Shown piece by piece: positions 1-12,429 of a DNA stretch of 64,000 nt (positions are counted from its first letter, which is position 1; the number at the start of each line of letters is the position of its first letter). The stretch spans positions 31,324,230 to 31,388,229 of the forward strand of contig CM051516.1 of NCBI GenBank assembly GCA_028015205.1. Reading direction: 5' to 3'. The position numbers were made by a program, and so were the translations under genes. The notes under the pieces were generated by a model, which was not told the DNA's origin, ran no database searches, and saw only the letters and a list, made by a program, of their open reading frames with translations. The stretch is from Mytilisepta virgata (Eukaryota; Mollusca; Bivalvia; Mytilida; Mytilidae).

Positions 1-1332
1 GGGTTATTGCCCCTGAATTGTTAATTTTAAGGAAATTTTGCAGTTCTAGGTTATTACCTTGAATATTATTATAGATAAAGACAAACTGTAAACAGCAAAA
101 ATGTTCATCAAAGTAAGATCTACAAATTAGGTTATTACCTTGAATATTATTATAGATAAAGACAAACTGTAATCAGCAAAAATGTTCATCAAAGTAAGAT
201 CTACAAATAAGTCAACATGACCAAAATCATTGATTGATCCCTTATAGAAGTTTTTGCCCTTTAAAGAAGGCGTACGGCATAAACTTTCCTTTAAAGATCT
301 TCTCCTTTGAAACCACTGGGCCAATTGGAACCAAACTTTGGTGGAATGGGTCCTTGGGTGGCCCCCTTCCAAATTTATATCCGGCATCCCCGACTTCCAA
401 GAACATGGCTGCTGTTACTAAAAATATAAAAAAGGGGGAATGAATTTTAAAAAGTTTCTTTCATGAAATTACAATGCCAATTGAAACCAAACTTGGCAGT
501 AATGGTCCTTAGGAGGTTCTCTTTCAGAAATATTTCCGATGGCCCGGACTGTTAACCAAAATGGCTGCCACAGCCAAACTTAGTTTAACATAGGACCCCA
601 TGGGATTAAATTCATTGAAAAATCTTCTTTTCTGAAACCACTTGACCAATTGGAACCAGACTTGGCAGCAATGGTCCTGAGATGGTCCTCTTTCAGAAAT
701 ATGTCTGATGACCAGGACTTTCAACCAATATGACCGCCACAGCCGAACTTAGTTTAACATAGGGCCATATGAGAAAATTCAATGAAAAATCTTCTTGTCT
801 GAAACCACTTGACCAATTGGAACTAAAGTTGGCAGCAATGGTCCTTAGGAGGTCCTCTTTCAGAAATGTGTCCGATTTCGTGGACTGTGAACTGAGATGG
901 CTGCCCCGGTGGATTTAGTTTAACAAAGGACCCTATGGGAAATTCACTCAAAAATCTTCTCGTCTTAAACTACTCAGTCAATTGGAACTGAAGTTGGCAG
1001 CATGGGTCACTTAGATTGTCAACCAAGATGGCCACCACAGCCGAAATAAGTTAAATATAGGACCCTATAGGAAAATTCATTTAAAAATCTGAAACCACTT
1101 AGCTAGTTGGAACAAGACCTAGCAATTACGGTCCTTAGATGGTTCTCTTTCAGAAATGTGTCCATTGACCTGGACTGTCAACCAAGATGGCTGCAACAGC
1201 CGAACTTTATTTAACATAGAACCCCATAGAAAAACCAGCCAAATTGACTGCAACACTTAAATGTTTAGTCCTGCTCAAGGTGAAAAGTTAAATCCAGGTG
1301 AGCGATACAGGCTCTAGAGAGCCTCTGATTTT
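1..1332 (+). mobile_element. Family A short element, 5' end cut off by the window edge
   Basis: The sequence is a degenerate array of units of roughly 170-180 bp, each carrying a 'tctgaaaccacttgaccaattggaacc' theme split over several variants and an 'aagatggc(c/t)gcca' theme. It ends at 1294-1330 with the standard family-A tail: CCAGGTGAGCGATACAG, the hairpin GGCTCTAGAGAGCC, then CTCTGATTTT. Its first 130 bases also occur at 34415-34545, so it belongs to the same subfamily as that element. No ORF is conserved between units. I read it as a non-autonomous, pearl/HINE-like element; the tail is seen, the class is inferred. Confidence 0.7.
49..211 (+). repeat. 81-bp direct tandem duplication
   Basis: The stretch beginning GGTTATTACCTTGAATATT at 49 recurs at 130 with nearly identical sequence, giving two units of 81 bp. 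The related element near 34460 has a single unit, so the duplication is local and fairly recent. Confidence 0.85.
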
Positions 1333-2605
1333 ATAATGTGTATACGTAATGATGGGTAATGCGGTTAAAAGATTCGCAATATCCATAACAAAACTTTATT
1401 ACTATGTGAATAATGCAAACTAAAATATTTATATTAGATACCTATATCATGTATATAGACGTGTAAATAGTTGTAAAATTTCAGAAAATAAAACGAGGCC
1501 CTGCAGCTATCAACATTTTACATAAATTTAACGCATGAACGACTAATAGAGTTTTAAATTTAATTTCATATCTGAGAAATCACGGTGATACTTCATTAAT
1601 TTATAACCCTTTTACATGATATAAGTTTCAACATCAATCCTCACACTACGATCTATATTTCATGCTTTAGTAATTTGTTAGTTTTGCATTTAGGTCATAT
1701 TGAGATACATATAAATCAGTGATATATTACAATACTTCAGTCGTCATACATAGAACAATCAGAAGTCAGCAACATTTGAATCACTTTTCCTTGTATTTTA
1801 TGCTTTAATGACTTTGGTTAAATATTTTTTTTGCATTTACATGTATTTTTGGAAATATTGCAAATCGTTCCTTTGGCATCGGTCTCAAGAACTGGAAGTG
1901 TGCCTGATAGCTACTATTAGACTGATTTACATCATAAAATGTAGTTCCAATGATCATGATGGTGACAGAGCATGTTTTAAATTACGAGTACTTTCTTGTT
2001 GATAATATCTGAACTAATATTTTTAACTAACATAAAACTCTATTGTTTACCAAAATTACCAAACAATTAAAATGAATACCCTTACATTATTTCTTAGACA
2101 TGACACGCGGCGGATTAATTTATCTTCATAACAATCAACAAGAAACAGCTTCCCCTAATAGTTTTAAATTCATCCATTGTCAAAACTAATTGTGCATTTA
2201 CAAATTGACGATTATTACCCATTATTTGAGAATCTAAATGTTTTATGCAGGGATCGGAAATTTCAACAGTCTCTGTCGGACATTTTTTTGATAGACCTGA
2301 ATTGTCAGTTTTAACTCTTTTTATCATTATTTCAAAACACGATCTTATTTCGTACAAATGTTTTTATACATGATTTATTAATGTTTTGGGTAAGACCTGA
2401 AATAAATGACGTGTATCAACTCTTGTACTGATGTACTGTGCTTTGTTGAGGTCCACGTTTTGTATGTATAAATAGATCAACATGATCAACAGAAAAATGA
2501 AACACACAACGACGTAGAATGAATAAAATAAATGAACAAAATAAATTCAAGTTAAAATACTTTGAAATCAGACTATGAAGGTCTTCCCGAAAGATGAAAT
2601 TTTTA
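1333..2605. other. AT-rich stretch without a recognised gene
   Basis: No ORF longer than about 80 codons is present, none resembles a known protein, and no repeat with a recognisable end was found. It may be intron or intergenic sequence upstream of the polycystin exons. Confidence 0.5.
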
Positions 2606-4484
2606 TTAGGTCCTAAAAGGTCACTTGGCGTCCGTCATCCGTCTGTCTGTAATTTTTTACATTTTTTTCTTCTCCTCTTTAACTCCTGGACCTATTGAAC
2701 TGAAACTTGGGCTGAAGATTCTATGGAAGGTCCTTTACAAAGTTTGCATAAATCATCCCGGTCCATGAAACAACTTGGCCGCCATTAGCATTTACATGTT
2801 CTGATTTGTCCAAATTTAAAACTTCTTCTCCTCTGAAACTGTAAAGCCAAATGAACTGATTTTTGGTATGGAGCATCTATGGAAGGTCCTTTACAAAGTT
2901 TGCATAAATCTTCTTGGTCCCTGAAACAAAATGGCCGCCATGAACATTTATGTTTTCTGATTGGTCGAAATTTTTTTTTTTTTTAATTTTATTTTTTTTT
3001 TAATTCCAACAAACATGATACATATTATGACAATTATTACACATCACAATATTACAAATAGGAAATATATCATATATAACATACTAAATTATACATTTAA
3101 GAGATATTTGTTGGAAGTTTTATATGGAAGGGAATATCCGCCATAATTATACATTTCTTAATTTGTAAAATGCAATTTCTTAATTTGTAAAATGCAATTT
3201 CTTAATTTGTAAAATGTAATTTCTTAATTTGTAACATGTATTTTTTCCATCTGTTACATGAATTTCTACATTTCTTGATTTGTGAAATGTAACTTCTTAA
3301 TGTGTAAATGGAATTTCTTACTTTGTTAACGTATTTTCTTCGTTCGTTACATGAAATTCTACATTTCTTAATTTGTGAAATGATTTTTCTTTATTTGTTC
3401 AATTAAATTTCTTCATTCTAAATCGTAACTATGAAATGGTATGGAGCATCTATGGAAGGTCCTTCACAAAGTTTGCATAAATCATCCCGGTCCGTGAAAC
3501 AAAATGGTCGCCATTAGCATTTACATGTTCTGATTGGTCGAAATATGAAACTTCTTCTCCTCTGAAACAGTAAAGCCAAATGAACTGATTTTTGATATGG
3601 GGCATCTATGGAAGGTCCTTTACAAAGTTTGCATAAATCTTGTTGGTCCCTGAAACAAAATGGCCGCCATGAACATTTATATTTTCTGATTGGTCGAAAT
3701 TTAAAACTTCTCCTCTGAAATCGTAAAGCCAAATGAACTGATTTTTGGTATGGAGCATCTATGGAAGGTCCTTCACAAAGTTTGCACAAATCATCCTGGT
3801 CCTTGAAACAAAATCGCCGCCATGACCATTTAAATGTTCTGATTGGTCGAAATTTAAAACTTATTCTCCCTTTAAACCATAAAGCAAAATGAACTGATTT
3901 TTGGTATGGAGCATCTATGGAAGGTCCTTTACAAAGTTTGCATAAATCTTCTTGGTCTGTGAAACAAAATGGCCGCCATTAGCATTTTCATGTTCTGATT
4001 GGTCCAAATTTAAAATTCTCTGAAACCATAAAGCCAAATGAACTGATATTTGGTATGGGGCACCTATGGAAGGTCCTTTACAAAATTTGTGTAAATCATA
4101 CCGGTCCATGAAACAAAATGGCCACCATGAGAATTACATGTTCTGCTTGGTTGAAATTTAAAACTTCTTCTCCTCTGAAACCGTATAGTCAAATGAACTA
4201 AATTTTGGTATGGAGCATCTACGAAAGGTCATTTACAAACTTTGCATAAATGATCATAGTCTGTGAAACTAAATGGCCACCAGAAGCCTTTATATGTTCT
4301 CATTGGTCAAATTTTTAAATTCTTCTCCTCTGAAACCTTTTGGCCGAATGAACTTATACTTGGTATGAAGCATCTATGGAAGGTCATTTACAAAGTTTCC
4401 AGAAATCAATCTAGTACATCAAATCAAATCAAATGTTTGTGACTCCCAGGTGAGCGATACAGGCTTAGTCCTCTGAGCCTCTTG
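2606..4484 (+). mobile_element. Family A short element, nearly full length, with an insertion
   Basis: A degenerate head (TTTTTATTAGGTCC...AAAGGTCACTTGGCGTCCGTC, 2606-2650) leads into six or more units of about 180 bp containing 'ggagcatctatggaaggtcctttacaaagtttgcataaatc'. It ends at 4446-4484 with CCCAGGTGAGCGATACAGG, an imperfect hairpin and CTCTTGTTC. The array is interrupted at about 2967-3430 by unrelated sequence and resumes at 3437 in the same unit. Short ORFs here are shadows of the repeat unit. Confidence 0.75.
2967..3432. repeat. Insertion with poly-T start and 22-bp minisatellite
   Basis: Long T runs (2970-3001) are followed by AT-rich sequence and then, from about 3150, four clear copies of a 22-bp unit (TTTCTTAATTTGTAAAATG plus three bases) decaying to about 3430. 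The T-rich start could be the poly(A) end of a minus-strand retroposon. The host family-A array stops and resumes at its edges. Confidence 0.7.
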
Positions 4485-4889
4485 TTCATATTTAACTAAA
4501 AATGTGGAAATCTCCAAGTTTTGTTGAGTTAAATCTACAAAAGTGTTTCTAGTCTTCTGAAGTTTATGATTGTGAACTGTTTCAAAGCATAAAGGTGTGC
4601 AAAATGCCTGATTGATCGTCTTGATGAATGTCCCCTATATTGAACTTTGCAAATTGTTGGTAGGTCATAAGGTGCACACTAATTATATTTAAGTGTAATA
4701 AAAGCACAGATACCTTTAATTTTTTACGTCAAGTAAAATTATTATTTAATAACTGAAAGTGGTGGAGACAAGAAAGTTCGAACGGTTGACACATCCTTGT
4801 GGTGAATTTTTTAATTGTTTTTGGTGGTGCGAATTTAGTGTGGATGATATTTGTTTATTCGTACGTTCATTTGTCGGATTTGTGAGTTG
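4485..4889. other. No gene seen
   Basis: A short AT-rich stretch separates a family-A tail from a family-B element. I see no supported coding region or structured repeat. Confidence 0.5.
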
Positions 4890-5690
4890 GACTTTATTAT
4901 ATAGTACTCGTTCCGTCTGTCCGTTCGTCCAACCTTTGTATCCGCAACTCCTCCTAAACTACCAAATGGAACTTGATGAAAATTTCAGAGAATCTTCATC
5001 CCATGATGGCATTGTGCACCTCCTATTTTAGAATTTGATTGGACCAATTTTTGGGGTTTCCCATAGAAAAACATGGACTTTCAATGTGATAGGGGGTACC
5101 ATGATGCCATCCGCAACTCCTCCTAAACCTCTGTATGGAATTTTATAAAACTTTCAAAGGGTCTGTATTACATGATGCCATAGTGCACCTCCTAATTTAG
5201 ATTTTGATTTTGAATATTTGGGGTTACCCATACCAAAACATGGACTTTGACATTCATTGTGATAGGGGTACCATGATGCCATCCACAACTCCTCCTAAAC
5301 CACTGACTGGAATTTGATGAAACTTTCAGAGGATCTTTATTACATGATGCTGTAGTGCACCTCCTATTTTATATTTTGATCTGACCAGCATTTGGGGTTT
5401 CCTATACCAAAACATGGACTTTGCCAATCATTGTGATAGGGAGTACCAGTATGCCATCCGCAACTCCTCCTAAACCACGAAATGGAATTTGATGAAATAT
5501 TCAGAGAATCTTTATCACATGATGCCATAGTGCACCTCCTATTTTAGATTTTGATCTGACCAGTTTTTGGGGTCTCACATAGCAAAACATGGACTTTGTT
5601 ATTCATTGTGATTTCCTTTCATGTATCTTATGTAAGGCGGGGGTATCAAGTAGTGAGCTTTTCTCAAGGTATTTCTAGTTTTGTTTGTTT
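4890..5690 (+). mobile_element. Family B short element, copy 1 (head degraded)
   Basis: A head remnant (TATAGTACTCGTTCCGTCTGTCCG) is followed by about four units of roughly 170 bp containing 'ccgcaactcctcctaaac', 'catgatgccatagtgcacctcc' and 'aaaacatggactttg'. The tail at 5638-5690 has GCGGGGGTATCAAGTAGTGAGC and TTTCTAGTTTT, like the intact copy at 53498-54477. The inverted ATACCCCCGC at its 5' end is lost. No coding capacity is evident. Confidence 0.8.
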
Positions 5691-5805
5691 ACATTCTATA
5701 TAATATTCAGGAAAAACTGTAGCAGGAATCAACAATTACTCTCAGTTATATTTTTTTCGAAATAAAGATAAAGTTATTACTAAGGGCGGCAACGGTGGTG
5801 TAAAA

Positions 5806-6574
5806 TTTTTAAAAACTTGAATAACTTTGCACACATAATGCCTACAATTAAGATTTTTGGTCGACAGATACCTTGCCTGGGCGCCATAAAAAACTATTTT
5901 TGCTGAGCAAAGAAAATTTTACTCAAATTCCCATTCTCAGCCAATCACATTCGAGTATGCCGATATTTAAGAATATTCTCAGGCTTAAGAATATTCTCAA
6001 CTTTTATTGTGCCAGGGCCTTATCGTATAAAATTTGCCGTAATATACTTGTCTGGTGACCATGACTATTTTCATGGTTCACTGACTTCATAAACATAAAT
6101 GTAAAATTTGTGTACAAGTTCCGTGGTTAAATCCATTTCTCAGCAACTGTAATATCTAGGGCTACCATATTTGGTCTATAGATAGTTCTTAATGGGTACA
6201 TGCCAGTCTGATGACTGGCTTGGAACCTTGACCTCGATTTCATGCCATAGTGACTTTGTCACATTTTCGTGGTCTCAGCAACTATAATACCTAGACCCAC
6301 CATATTTGGTCAATAGATAGTTTTTGGTGGGTACATGTCAGTCTGAACTTACCTAAATTTCATTTATGAATGACTTTGTCACATTTTCGTAGTTAAATCC
6401 ATTTTTTAGCAACTATAATACCTAGACCCACCATATTTGGTCAATAGATCGTTCTTGGTCGGTACATGTCAGTCTGACACCTGCCTTTGACCTTGACCTC
6501 AATTTCATGGTTGAGTGACCTGTGTCACATTTTCGTGATTAAGTCAATTTCTTAGCAACTATAGTACCTAATGT
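5806..6574 (+). repeat. Family I tandem repeat (~160-bp units)
   Basis: Units contain 'cagcaactataatacctag', 'caccatatttggtcaatagatag', 'gggtacatgtcagtctga' and 'ttgaccttgacctcaatttcatgg'. About four units are present. The array is interrupted by the hAT-like element at 6575 and continues at 7200; another array lies at 13310-14345. I recall similar dispersed repeats from mussel genomes. No function is known to me. Confidence 0.75.
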
Positions 6575-7199
6575 TAGACTCCATAAATTAATAGTACCAT
6601 TTTCTATGTGAAGTGGTCTTGTGCCATATTCAGAGTAAATAATACCTATATACACATATAGATATATTCTGAAAGGCCATTATGTTAGCATTGTTTCAAT
6701 CATGATAAAATAAATAAAAAATAAATCTAGTTGGCATAGCAACATTTTAAAATTTTTTATAAAAAAGCTTTAAAAATATTAAATTTCACTCCACTTCGGC
6801 TTAAAATTGAGGTCTGATGCAGCGTTTCAATCCAATTGAGACTTAATTTTTCAGATTCTGCATAAAATTCCATTACGTATGTGGGAAAAAAAGGTTTACT
6901 TTTCCGGCTCTTTTCCGCAATTTAACTTACCAGTACAGATGCCACTGTCAAAGTTTTACACACCACATGTTAATTTACAAGTCCCAGTTTATTACCTCCC
7001 ATTACTTGTCAGAAGCTAAATCAGTTAATGTTTTCGTATTTTTTTAAACTAAAATCTATCCTTTTTCAGTCAATATTACAATTTTGAGGTTTAGACATTT
7101 ATTATTTATCTATCATGTAGTTAAACTTTACCAACTCTAATAATTAATAAAATTCTGGGAGTGCATTTCTCTGAAACTGAGATAATTAATGGAGTCTAA
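6575..7199. mobile_element. hAT-like non-autonomous DNA transposon, copy 1
   Basis: The 625-bp element has inverted ends, TAGACTCCAT at the left and ATGGAGTCTAA at the right. It sits inside a family-I repeat unit that resumes after it. Flanks are CCTAATGT on the left and CCTAAGGA on the right, an imperfect 8-bp duplication. A second copy in the opposite orientation is at 54839-56322 with a perfect 8-bp flank. There is no transposase ORF. The length of the duplication suggests hAT; the TIR alone does not prove it. Confidence 0.75.
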
Positions 7200-7560
7200 C
7201 CTAAGGACACCATGCCTGGTGAATTGATAATTCTTAGTAGGCACATTGCAGTCTGACACCTGTCTCCGGACCTTGACTTCAATTTCATGCTTGATTGACT
7301 TTGTCACATATTCGAGATTAAGTCCATTTTTCAGCAATGTAATACCTAGACTCACCATATTTGGTCAATTGATAGTTCTTAGTTGGTACATGTTGGTATG
7401 ACAACTGCCTTTTGACCTTGACTGCAATTTCATGCTTGAGGGACTTGTTTCATGTTTTGGTATAATGTCCATTTCTCAATACATAGACCAACTGTATTTG
7501 GTCTATAGATAGTCCTTGGTGGGTACATGGCTGTCTAAGACCTTCATCTTAATTTCACAC
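7200..7560 (+). repeat. Family I repeat, continuation
   Basis: Two further units of the repeat interrupted by the hAT-like element are present, starting at CCTAAGGACACCATGCCTGG and ending near the last 'gggtacatgg' motif. Confidence 0.7.
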
Positions 7561-9035
7561 TTCAGTCAAATTCAAACAACTCCACTAAGATCACTAAAAC
7601 TTGCTAAAAGCTAAGCCGTAATGCACATTTAACTCTTACTGAAAATGATGTCCTGGTTTCCATACCACGGATTGTACATCGATTTTGAAAAAAAAACCTC
7701 AATATTTCAAGAAAAAAAAGGAATACATTCACTGTAATTGATCTCGTATAACTAAGAACAAATCTTATACACAACTACAGTTGCAATCTTTCCACCATTG
7801 CTTTCCAGCATTTTGATAAAGACATTCAGTCATTAAAATTATTAAGTTAGGATCTTATTATATTCTATAATATAGAAAAAGGACAAATATACCTAAGGAG
7901 CAATAAAAAAAACGTAATCCATTGTACAGACAAACCCGGGAAGATAAATGAACAACCACAAGCACAACAAATAAACACATAGAACTAAAATACAATGAAC
8001 AGCACAAACTCCTATAAAAACCAGGAGTGAACTCAGGTGCTCCGGAAGGGTAAGCAGTTCATGCTCCGTATACGCCACCCAGTGGGAAGTTCAACAAAGT
8101 CAATCCTTGGGAAGTCACAAATTGGTGGAGGCACATGAAAGGTTACGACAGTGGGAACAGATCCAACATCATCTTAGATATTGCAACAATGTAATGGTCA
8201 ATCAATTCGTGATGACGACCGTAAAATTTCCTAAGTGATGACATCAACTTATCCCTGATAAAACCCTGGTTAAGAAGCTTTTTATGACAGCAGTAATCTT
8301 CTTTTAGAAATTGTATTCCATTATAGCATTTTGTTTCATTTAAGGTGGATCCCTATAGATATAGCTTTTTGTCTACCCATTGAATTTTTCTAAAATACTT
8401 TACATTGACCGCTTTCAAAATTTGATAAAAAAAAATAGATGTCACCAGGTTAGTTTCCACGGTAACGGTATCCAAAGTTCGGGTCAGGTGAGCTAGAAAT
8501 GAAAGAGGAGTTTAGGTCACAAGCTTGAATTAAAAATTTTCGAATTTCGAATCCCATGGTCCCTTTGTTAAGAAAATCAAAATTCCCTTTGTTAAGAAAA
8601 TCAAAATTCTTAAACCTTATTGCGCATCTACAGGTAGTATGCAACCATTCTATATAGAAACTAGAACTGTCCTGAAAGGGACTAATACTCCCCGCCACCC
8701 CAAACAAAAATATAAAATAGAAGGTGCCTTTTAGCGTAATATGGTTTAGTTTCTGGTGGGCTAAATTTCAGATATTCTTTTTCTGAAACAACTTGACCAA
8801 TGATTCGAAATCTCTCATGAATGATCACTGCATGGTACTAAGCTGCCAATTGGAAAGCAAATATTGTCAGTGCCCGAATTAGTTAACATGGGCTTTTCTG
8901 GTTTGTTAAATTTCCTATAACATTCCCATACGATTTAAACTTGTCATAAACGATCATTGCAAGGTACTATCCAAGAGTTGTAACTTTGTTCCAAGATGGC
9001 TGACACTGCAACAGCCATTGACCATACATGTAGCT
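7561..9035. other. No gene; small duplication and weak family-A traces
   Basis: The stretch is AT-rich. At 8560-8608 a 23-bp segment (CCCTTTGTTAAGAAAATCAAAATT) occurs twice in tandem in slightly split form. From about 8740 to 9000 there are weak family-A words such as 'tctgaaacaacttgaccaat' and 'ccaagatggctgac'. No coding region is supported. Confidence 0.5.
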
Positions 9036-9560
9036 GTTTATCCCCACACTTCGAAGAAGTTCGGGGATATTGTTATTGCCCCCGTCCGCCTGTCTGTCCT
9101 CCATCACACTTTCTTGTGACCTAAACTCCTCGTCCATGTTTGACTTCATGCATTTTATATCACATATTCTATGCAGATGCGCAGTCAGGTTTTAGTATTT
9201 TAATTTCCAAAATTTGGGGCCCATAAGGGTCAAATTTTTAAAATTTGGGAATTTAAGCTTGTGACCTAAACTCTTCTTTCATTTTTCCTTTTATGTATTT
9301 AATTTCTGTACAATATTGTCACACACTGTATAGAGATGCGCAATAAGATTTTAGAATTTCGGGTCGAATTTCAAAAATTGGGAATTATAAGCTAGTGACT
9401 GAAACTCTTCTTTCGTTTTTCATGTTATGCATTTTATTTCTATACGTACAGTATTGTCATACACTGTATGCAGATTGATGCACAGTAAAGTTTTTGATTT
9501 TCATAAAATTGGACCTGATTTCAAAGATATGATTGTGAGAAAGGTGCACAGGGATACATC
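9036..9560 (+). mobile_element. Family D short element
   Basis: The head at 9038-9072 is palindromic, TATCCCC ... CTTCGAAGAAG ... GGGGATA, followed by GCCCCCGTCCGCCTGTCTGTCC. About three units of 140-150 bp follow, containing 'cttgtgacctaaactc', 'attgtcacacactgtat' and 'gcagatgcgcagt'. No clear tail was found, so it is probably 3' truncated. A related fragment occurs at 22215-22430. It shares layout, but not sequence, with families A-C. Confidence 0.65.
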
Positions 9561-10400
9561 ATGTGGGAATAGCTTTCGTTTCCGACTGCCTGAATCTAGT
9601 TTATAATTGTGTCCATTGACACCAAATTTTAACATGGATGTCAAACAAAATCCAGTTAGCAATACAGACCCATGCGACCCTCTAATTTTACTCACAACAA
9701 CTGGGTTGGTCCTATACATCAGAGAAATAGATTATAATGTCATATATCGCCTTGAAATATTAAAAATGAAAGCAGACAAGTTAGGAACTAGATACATGTG
9801 TCGACAGCCTGTGAATTAAGTAAGACTGGTTTATGAATTTTAAATGTTTAATTATGATTTTGTGCTTCAAAGGTGTGTGGGTTGCCCTATGGGGAAAATG
9901 GTTTAAAGTCTTCATATCTGAAACTACTTGGCCAATTGGGACCAAGGTTTGGTGGAATGGTACTGAATGAGGTGGTCCTTTTTCAGAATTGTATTCAATG
10001 AACCCGCCCGCCATCCTAATTAGTTTTAACATAAGACTTTATGGGAAAGATGTTCAAAAATCTTCTCCACTGAAACTGCCTTCCCAATTGGGACCAAACT
10101 TTGATGGAATGGACCTTAGGTGGTCCCCTTCCAGATTTATATTCGATGACCCTGCCCGCCCACCAAGATGGCCACCATCAGCCAACATAGTTTTAACATA
10201 GGACTCTATGGGAAAAACTTTTATAAATCTTCTCCACTGAAACAGCTTTGCAAATTTCGACCAAAGTTTGGTGGAAAGGTCCTTAGGTAGTCCCCTTTAT
10301 AAATATATCAGATACCCCCGACATACATCCAATGTTGCCGCCATCAGGTGAAATAGTATTAACATCAGACCCTATTGGAAAATTGTTCATAAATCTCCAT

Positions 10401-11640
10401 ATATAAAATATATAACATGTGGAGTCCCACAGGGTAGCATATTGGGACCTTTATTGTTCTTGTGCTATGTAAATGACATGACTATAAGCATAAGTAATGA
10501 CTGCAAAGTGTTATTATATGCAAATGACAGCACTATTTTATTTTCACATAAAAACCCAGAAGTTATAGCTCAGAAACTTGGTATGGAACTGCAATCATGC
10601 AGTAAGTGGTTAATTGATAACAAACTTTCTTTACATTAGGGGAAAACAGAAGCAATTCTGTTTGGGTCAAAATGCAAACTTTCTAAAGTTCATAACTTTA
10701 GTGTTACTTGTAATAACCACACAATTTCTTCTCAAAATTGTGTGAAGTATTTGGGTTTAAATATTGATAACTCCTTATCTGGAGAAAAAATTGTAGATAA
10801 TATAACACAAAAAGTTAACTCAAGATTAAAGTTTCTTTACAGACAGGCAGAGTGTCTATCTGAGAACTCAAGAAAGACATTTGTAACAGCATTAATTCAA
10901 TGTCACTTCGATTATGCCTGCTCTGCATGGTATGCTGGTATTAATAAAAAGTATAAGGACAAATTACAAGTTTTACAAAACAAATGTGTTAGATTTATAA
11001 AAAAATTATGGAAATAGATCGAGAATAGATGATAATGTACTGAAAAGTATTGGTTATGTTAATATTGAAAATCGTGTTAACCAATTAAGACTTAATCATG
11101 CACATAACATTTTTTACCATAAATGTCCTAATTATATGTACCAACATTTTACAAAAGTAAGACATGTACATCATCATGTCACAAGAAATAGCCAGTATAA
11201 CTTCTGGGTTCCACCAGTTAAGAGTCAGCAACCTGACACTTTTTATTATCATGGTATACTTAACTGGAATTCATTACCTAATAATATAAAAGGTATAAAA
11301 AATATATATAGTTTTAAAACCTGTGTTAAAGAACATCTAATGGAAAACTAGCTGTACTTCATCTCAGTCATATATATACTATTGATATAAAATTTATCAT
11401 TTTAAAGTTTCTATATATTTTATAGAGTGGTGATTGTAGGAAGTATATAATTATTGTATGTTTAACTTTAAGAGGTTTACATTATGGGACCCCACTGGAA
11501 ACAAGCTCTTTGAGCTTTTATGGGTCATCCTAATAAGATGTCAACTTTTAATTGTTATACAGACATTCCATTACTGCATATTGTTTTATTGTCATATAAC
11601 ATGTTGATATTTTATTGAATAAATTATCTTATCTATCTTA
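10401..11640 (+). mobile_element. 5'-truncated non-LTR retrotransposon (LINE)
   Basis: The insert lies in a family-A unit, which continues on both sides. It starts inside the reverse-transcriptase domain (about 10401), so most of the element is missing at the 5' end as in typical LINE truncation. The 3' end is TTGAATAAATTATCTTATCTATCTTA, a short TATCT-like microsatellite tail instead of poly(A). The minus-strand LINE at 56408-59060 ends in a similar way (TGAATAAAACTATAC...), so both may be one CR1/Jockey-like family. The clade was not resolved. Confidence 0.85.
10415..11351 (+). pseudogene. LINE reverse transcriptase, C-terminal part, inactivated
   Basis: The reading frame from 10415 contains CGVPQGSILGPLLF (RT block 4) and the catalytic palm motif as LLYANDSTIL. 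In this group the motif is normally Y-A-D-D, so one catalytic aspartate is replaced by asparagine. A TAG stop interrupts the frame at 10637-10639, after KLSLH, and the same frame continues from 10640 (KYLGLNIDNS, then the thumb/C-terminal region to 11014). A frameshift follows and the C-terminal conserved stretch (YYHGILNWNSLPNNIK) is read in another frame to 11351. The copy cannot make active enzyme. Confidence 0.88.
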
Positions 11641-12170
11641 TTGAAACTGCTTGGCCAGTTGGAACCAAACTTTGGTGGAATGATCCTTAGGTTGTTCCCT
11701 TTCAGAATTGTATCCGATGACCCTGACATGCATCCAACGTGACCGCCACCAGCCGACATAGTTTTAAAATTGTCCCCTTACAGAATTGTATCCTCTGACC
11801 CAAGATGGCTACCGTCAGCCTATATACTTTAAAGCATCCGAAGGGAAAAATGATTATAGTCTCTGAAACTAGTGGTCCAATTTAAAGTAAAAATGGCATG
11901 GATTGTCCTGTTATAATGAACTTTCAAAATTCTGTGCAGTGGCTTTGACCTGCATCCAGGCAGCTACCATTAGGAAATGTAGTTTAATATCCCTATTGGG
12001 AAAATATGTCAAAATCTTTTCTGAAACAATGGGCGTAAAGTGGACATACCAACTTTTTTAAGCCAGAATGGGCTCAAATTTGAACAGTAGAGAGGTATTC
12101 AGTACCAGGCATTCTTGATTGATCTTATATAAGCCAGGTGAGCGATACAGGCTCACCTGAACCTCTAATT

Positions 12171-12429
12171 TTACAATTTGACTGATGGGCAACAGTGGGG
12201 CTATAGTAGTGCGACAAACGCGTACATGTTCATTTTAGTTAAATTCAGTATTTTTCTTTGCAGAATTTATTGAAATGTTGTTTCTTTGAAGTATATACTA
12301 TTTATGAAAGAAATACAAGCACTTTTGTTTTAGTTTCTGTTGATAGAATAAGCTTTGACTTTGAAAATGAACATTTCATTTAAAAAAAACTTATTTACTT
12401 ACAGGTAATATCCACTTTTCTGTTTGCAG
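12171..12429. other. Sequence before the first visible polycystin exon
   Basis: This is AT-rich sequence leading to the acceptor TTCTGTTTGCAG (12418-12429). The preceding exon, expected to carry the GPS cleavage region and first membrane segment, could not be identified anywhere in 1-12429. Confidence 0.5.

Larger units (their letters stand above)
9840..12170 (+). mobile_element. Family A element interrupted by a LINE
   Basis: Units carry 'cttctccactgaaactgccttcccaattgg' and 'gaccaaactttg(g/a)tggaatgg' themes. The array breaks at about 10401 ('cataaatctcc') and resumes at 11641 ('ttgaaactgcttggcc'), with the LINE fragment between. The tail at 12134-12166 reads GCCAGGTGAGCGATACAGGCTCACCTGAACCTCTAATTTT in two parts, with a degraded hairpin. 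Confidence 0.7.

Noticed and set aside
7893..8078. Minus-strand hydrophobic ORF of 61 codons
   Set aside because: It is short, without homology I recognise, and lies in sequence with no other gene signal.
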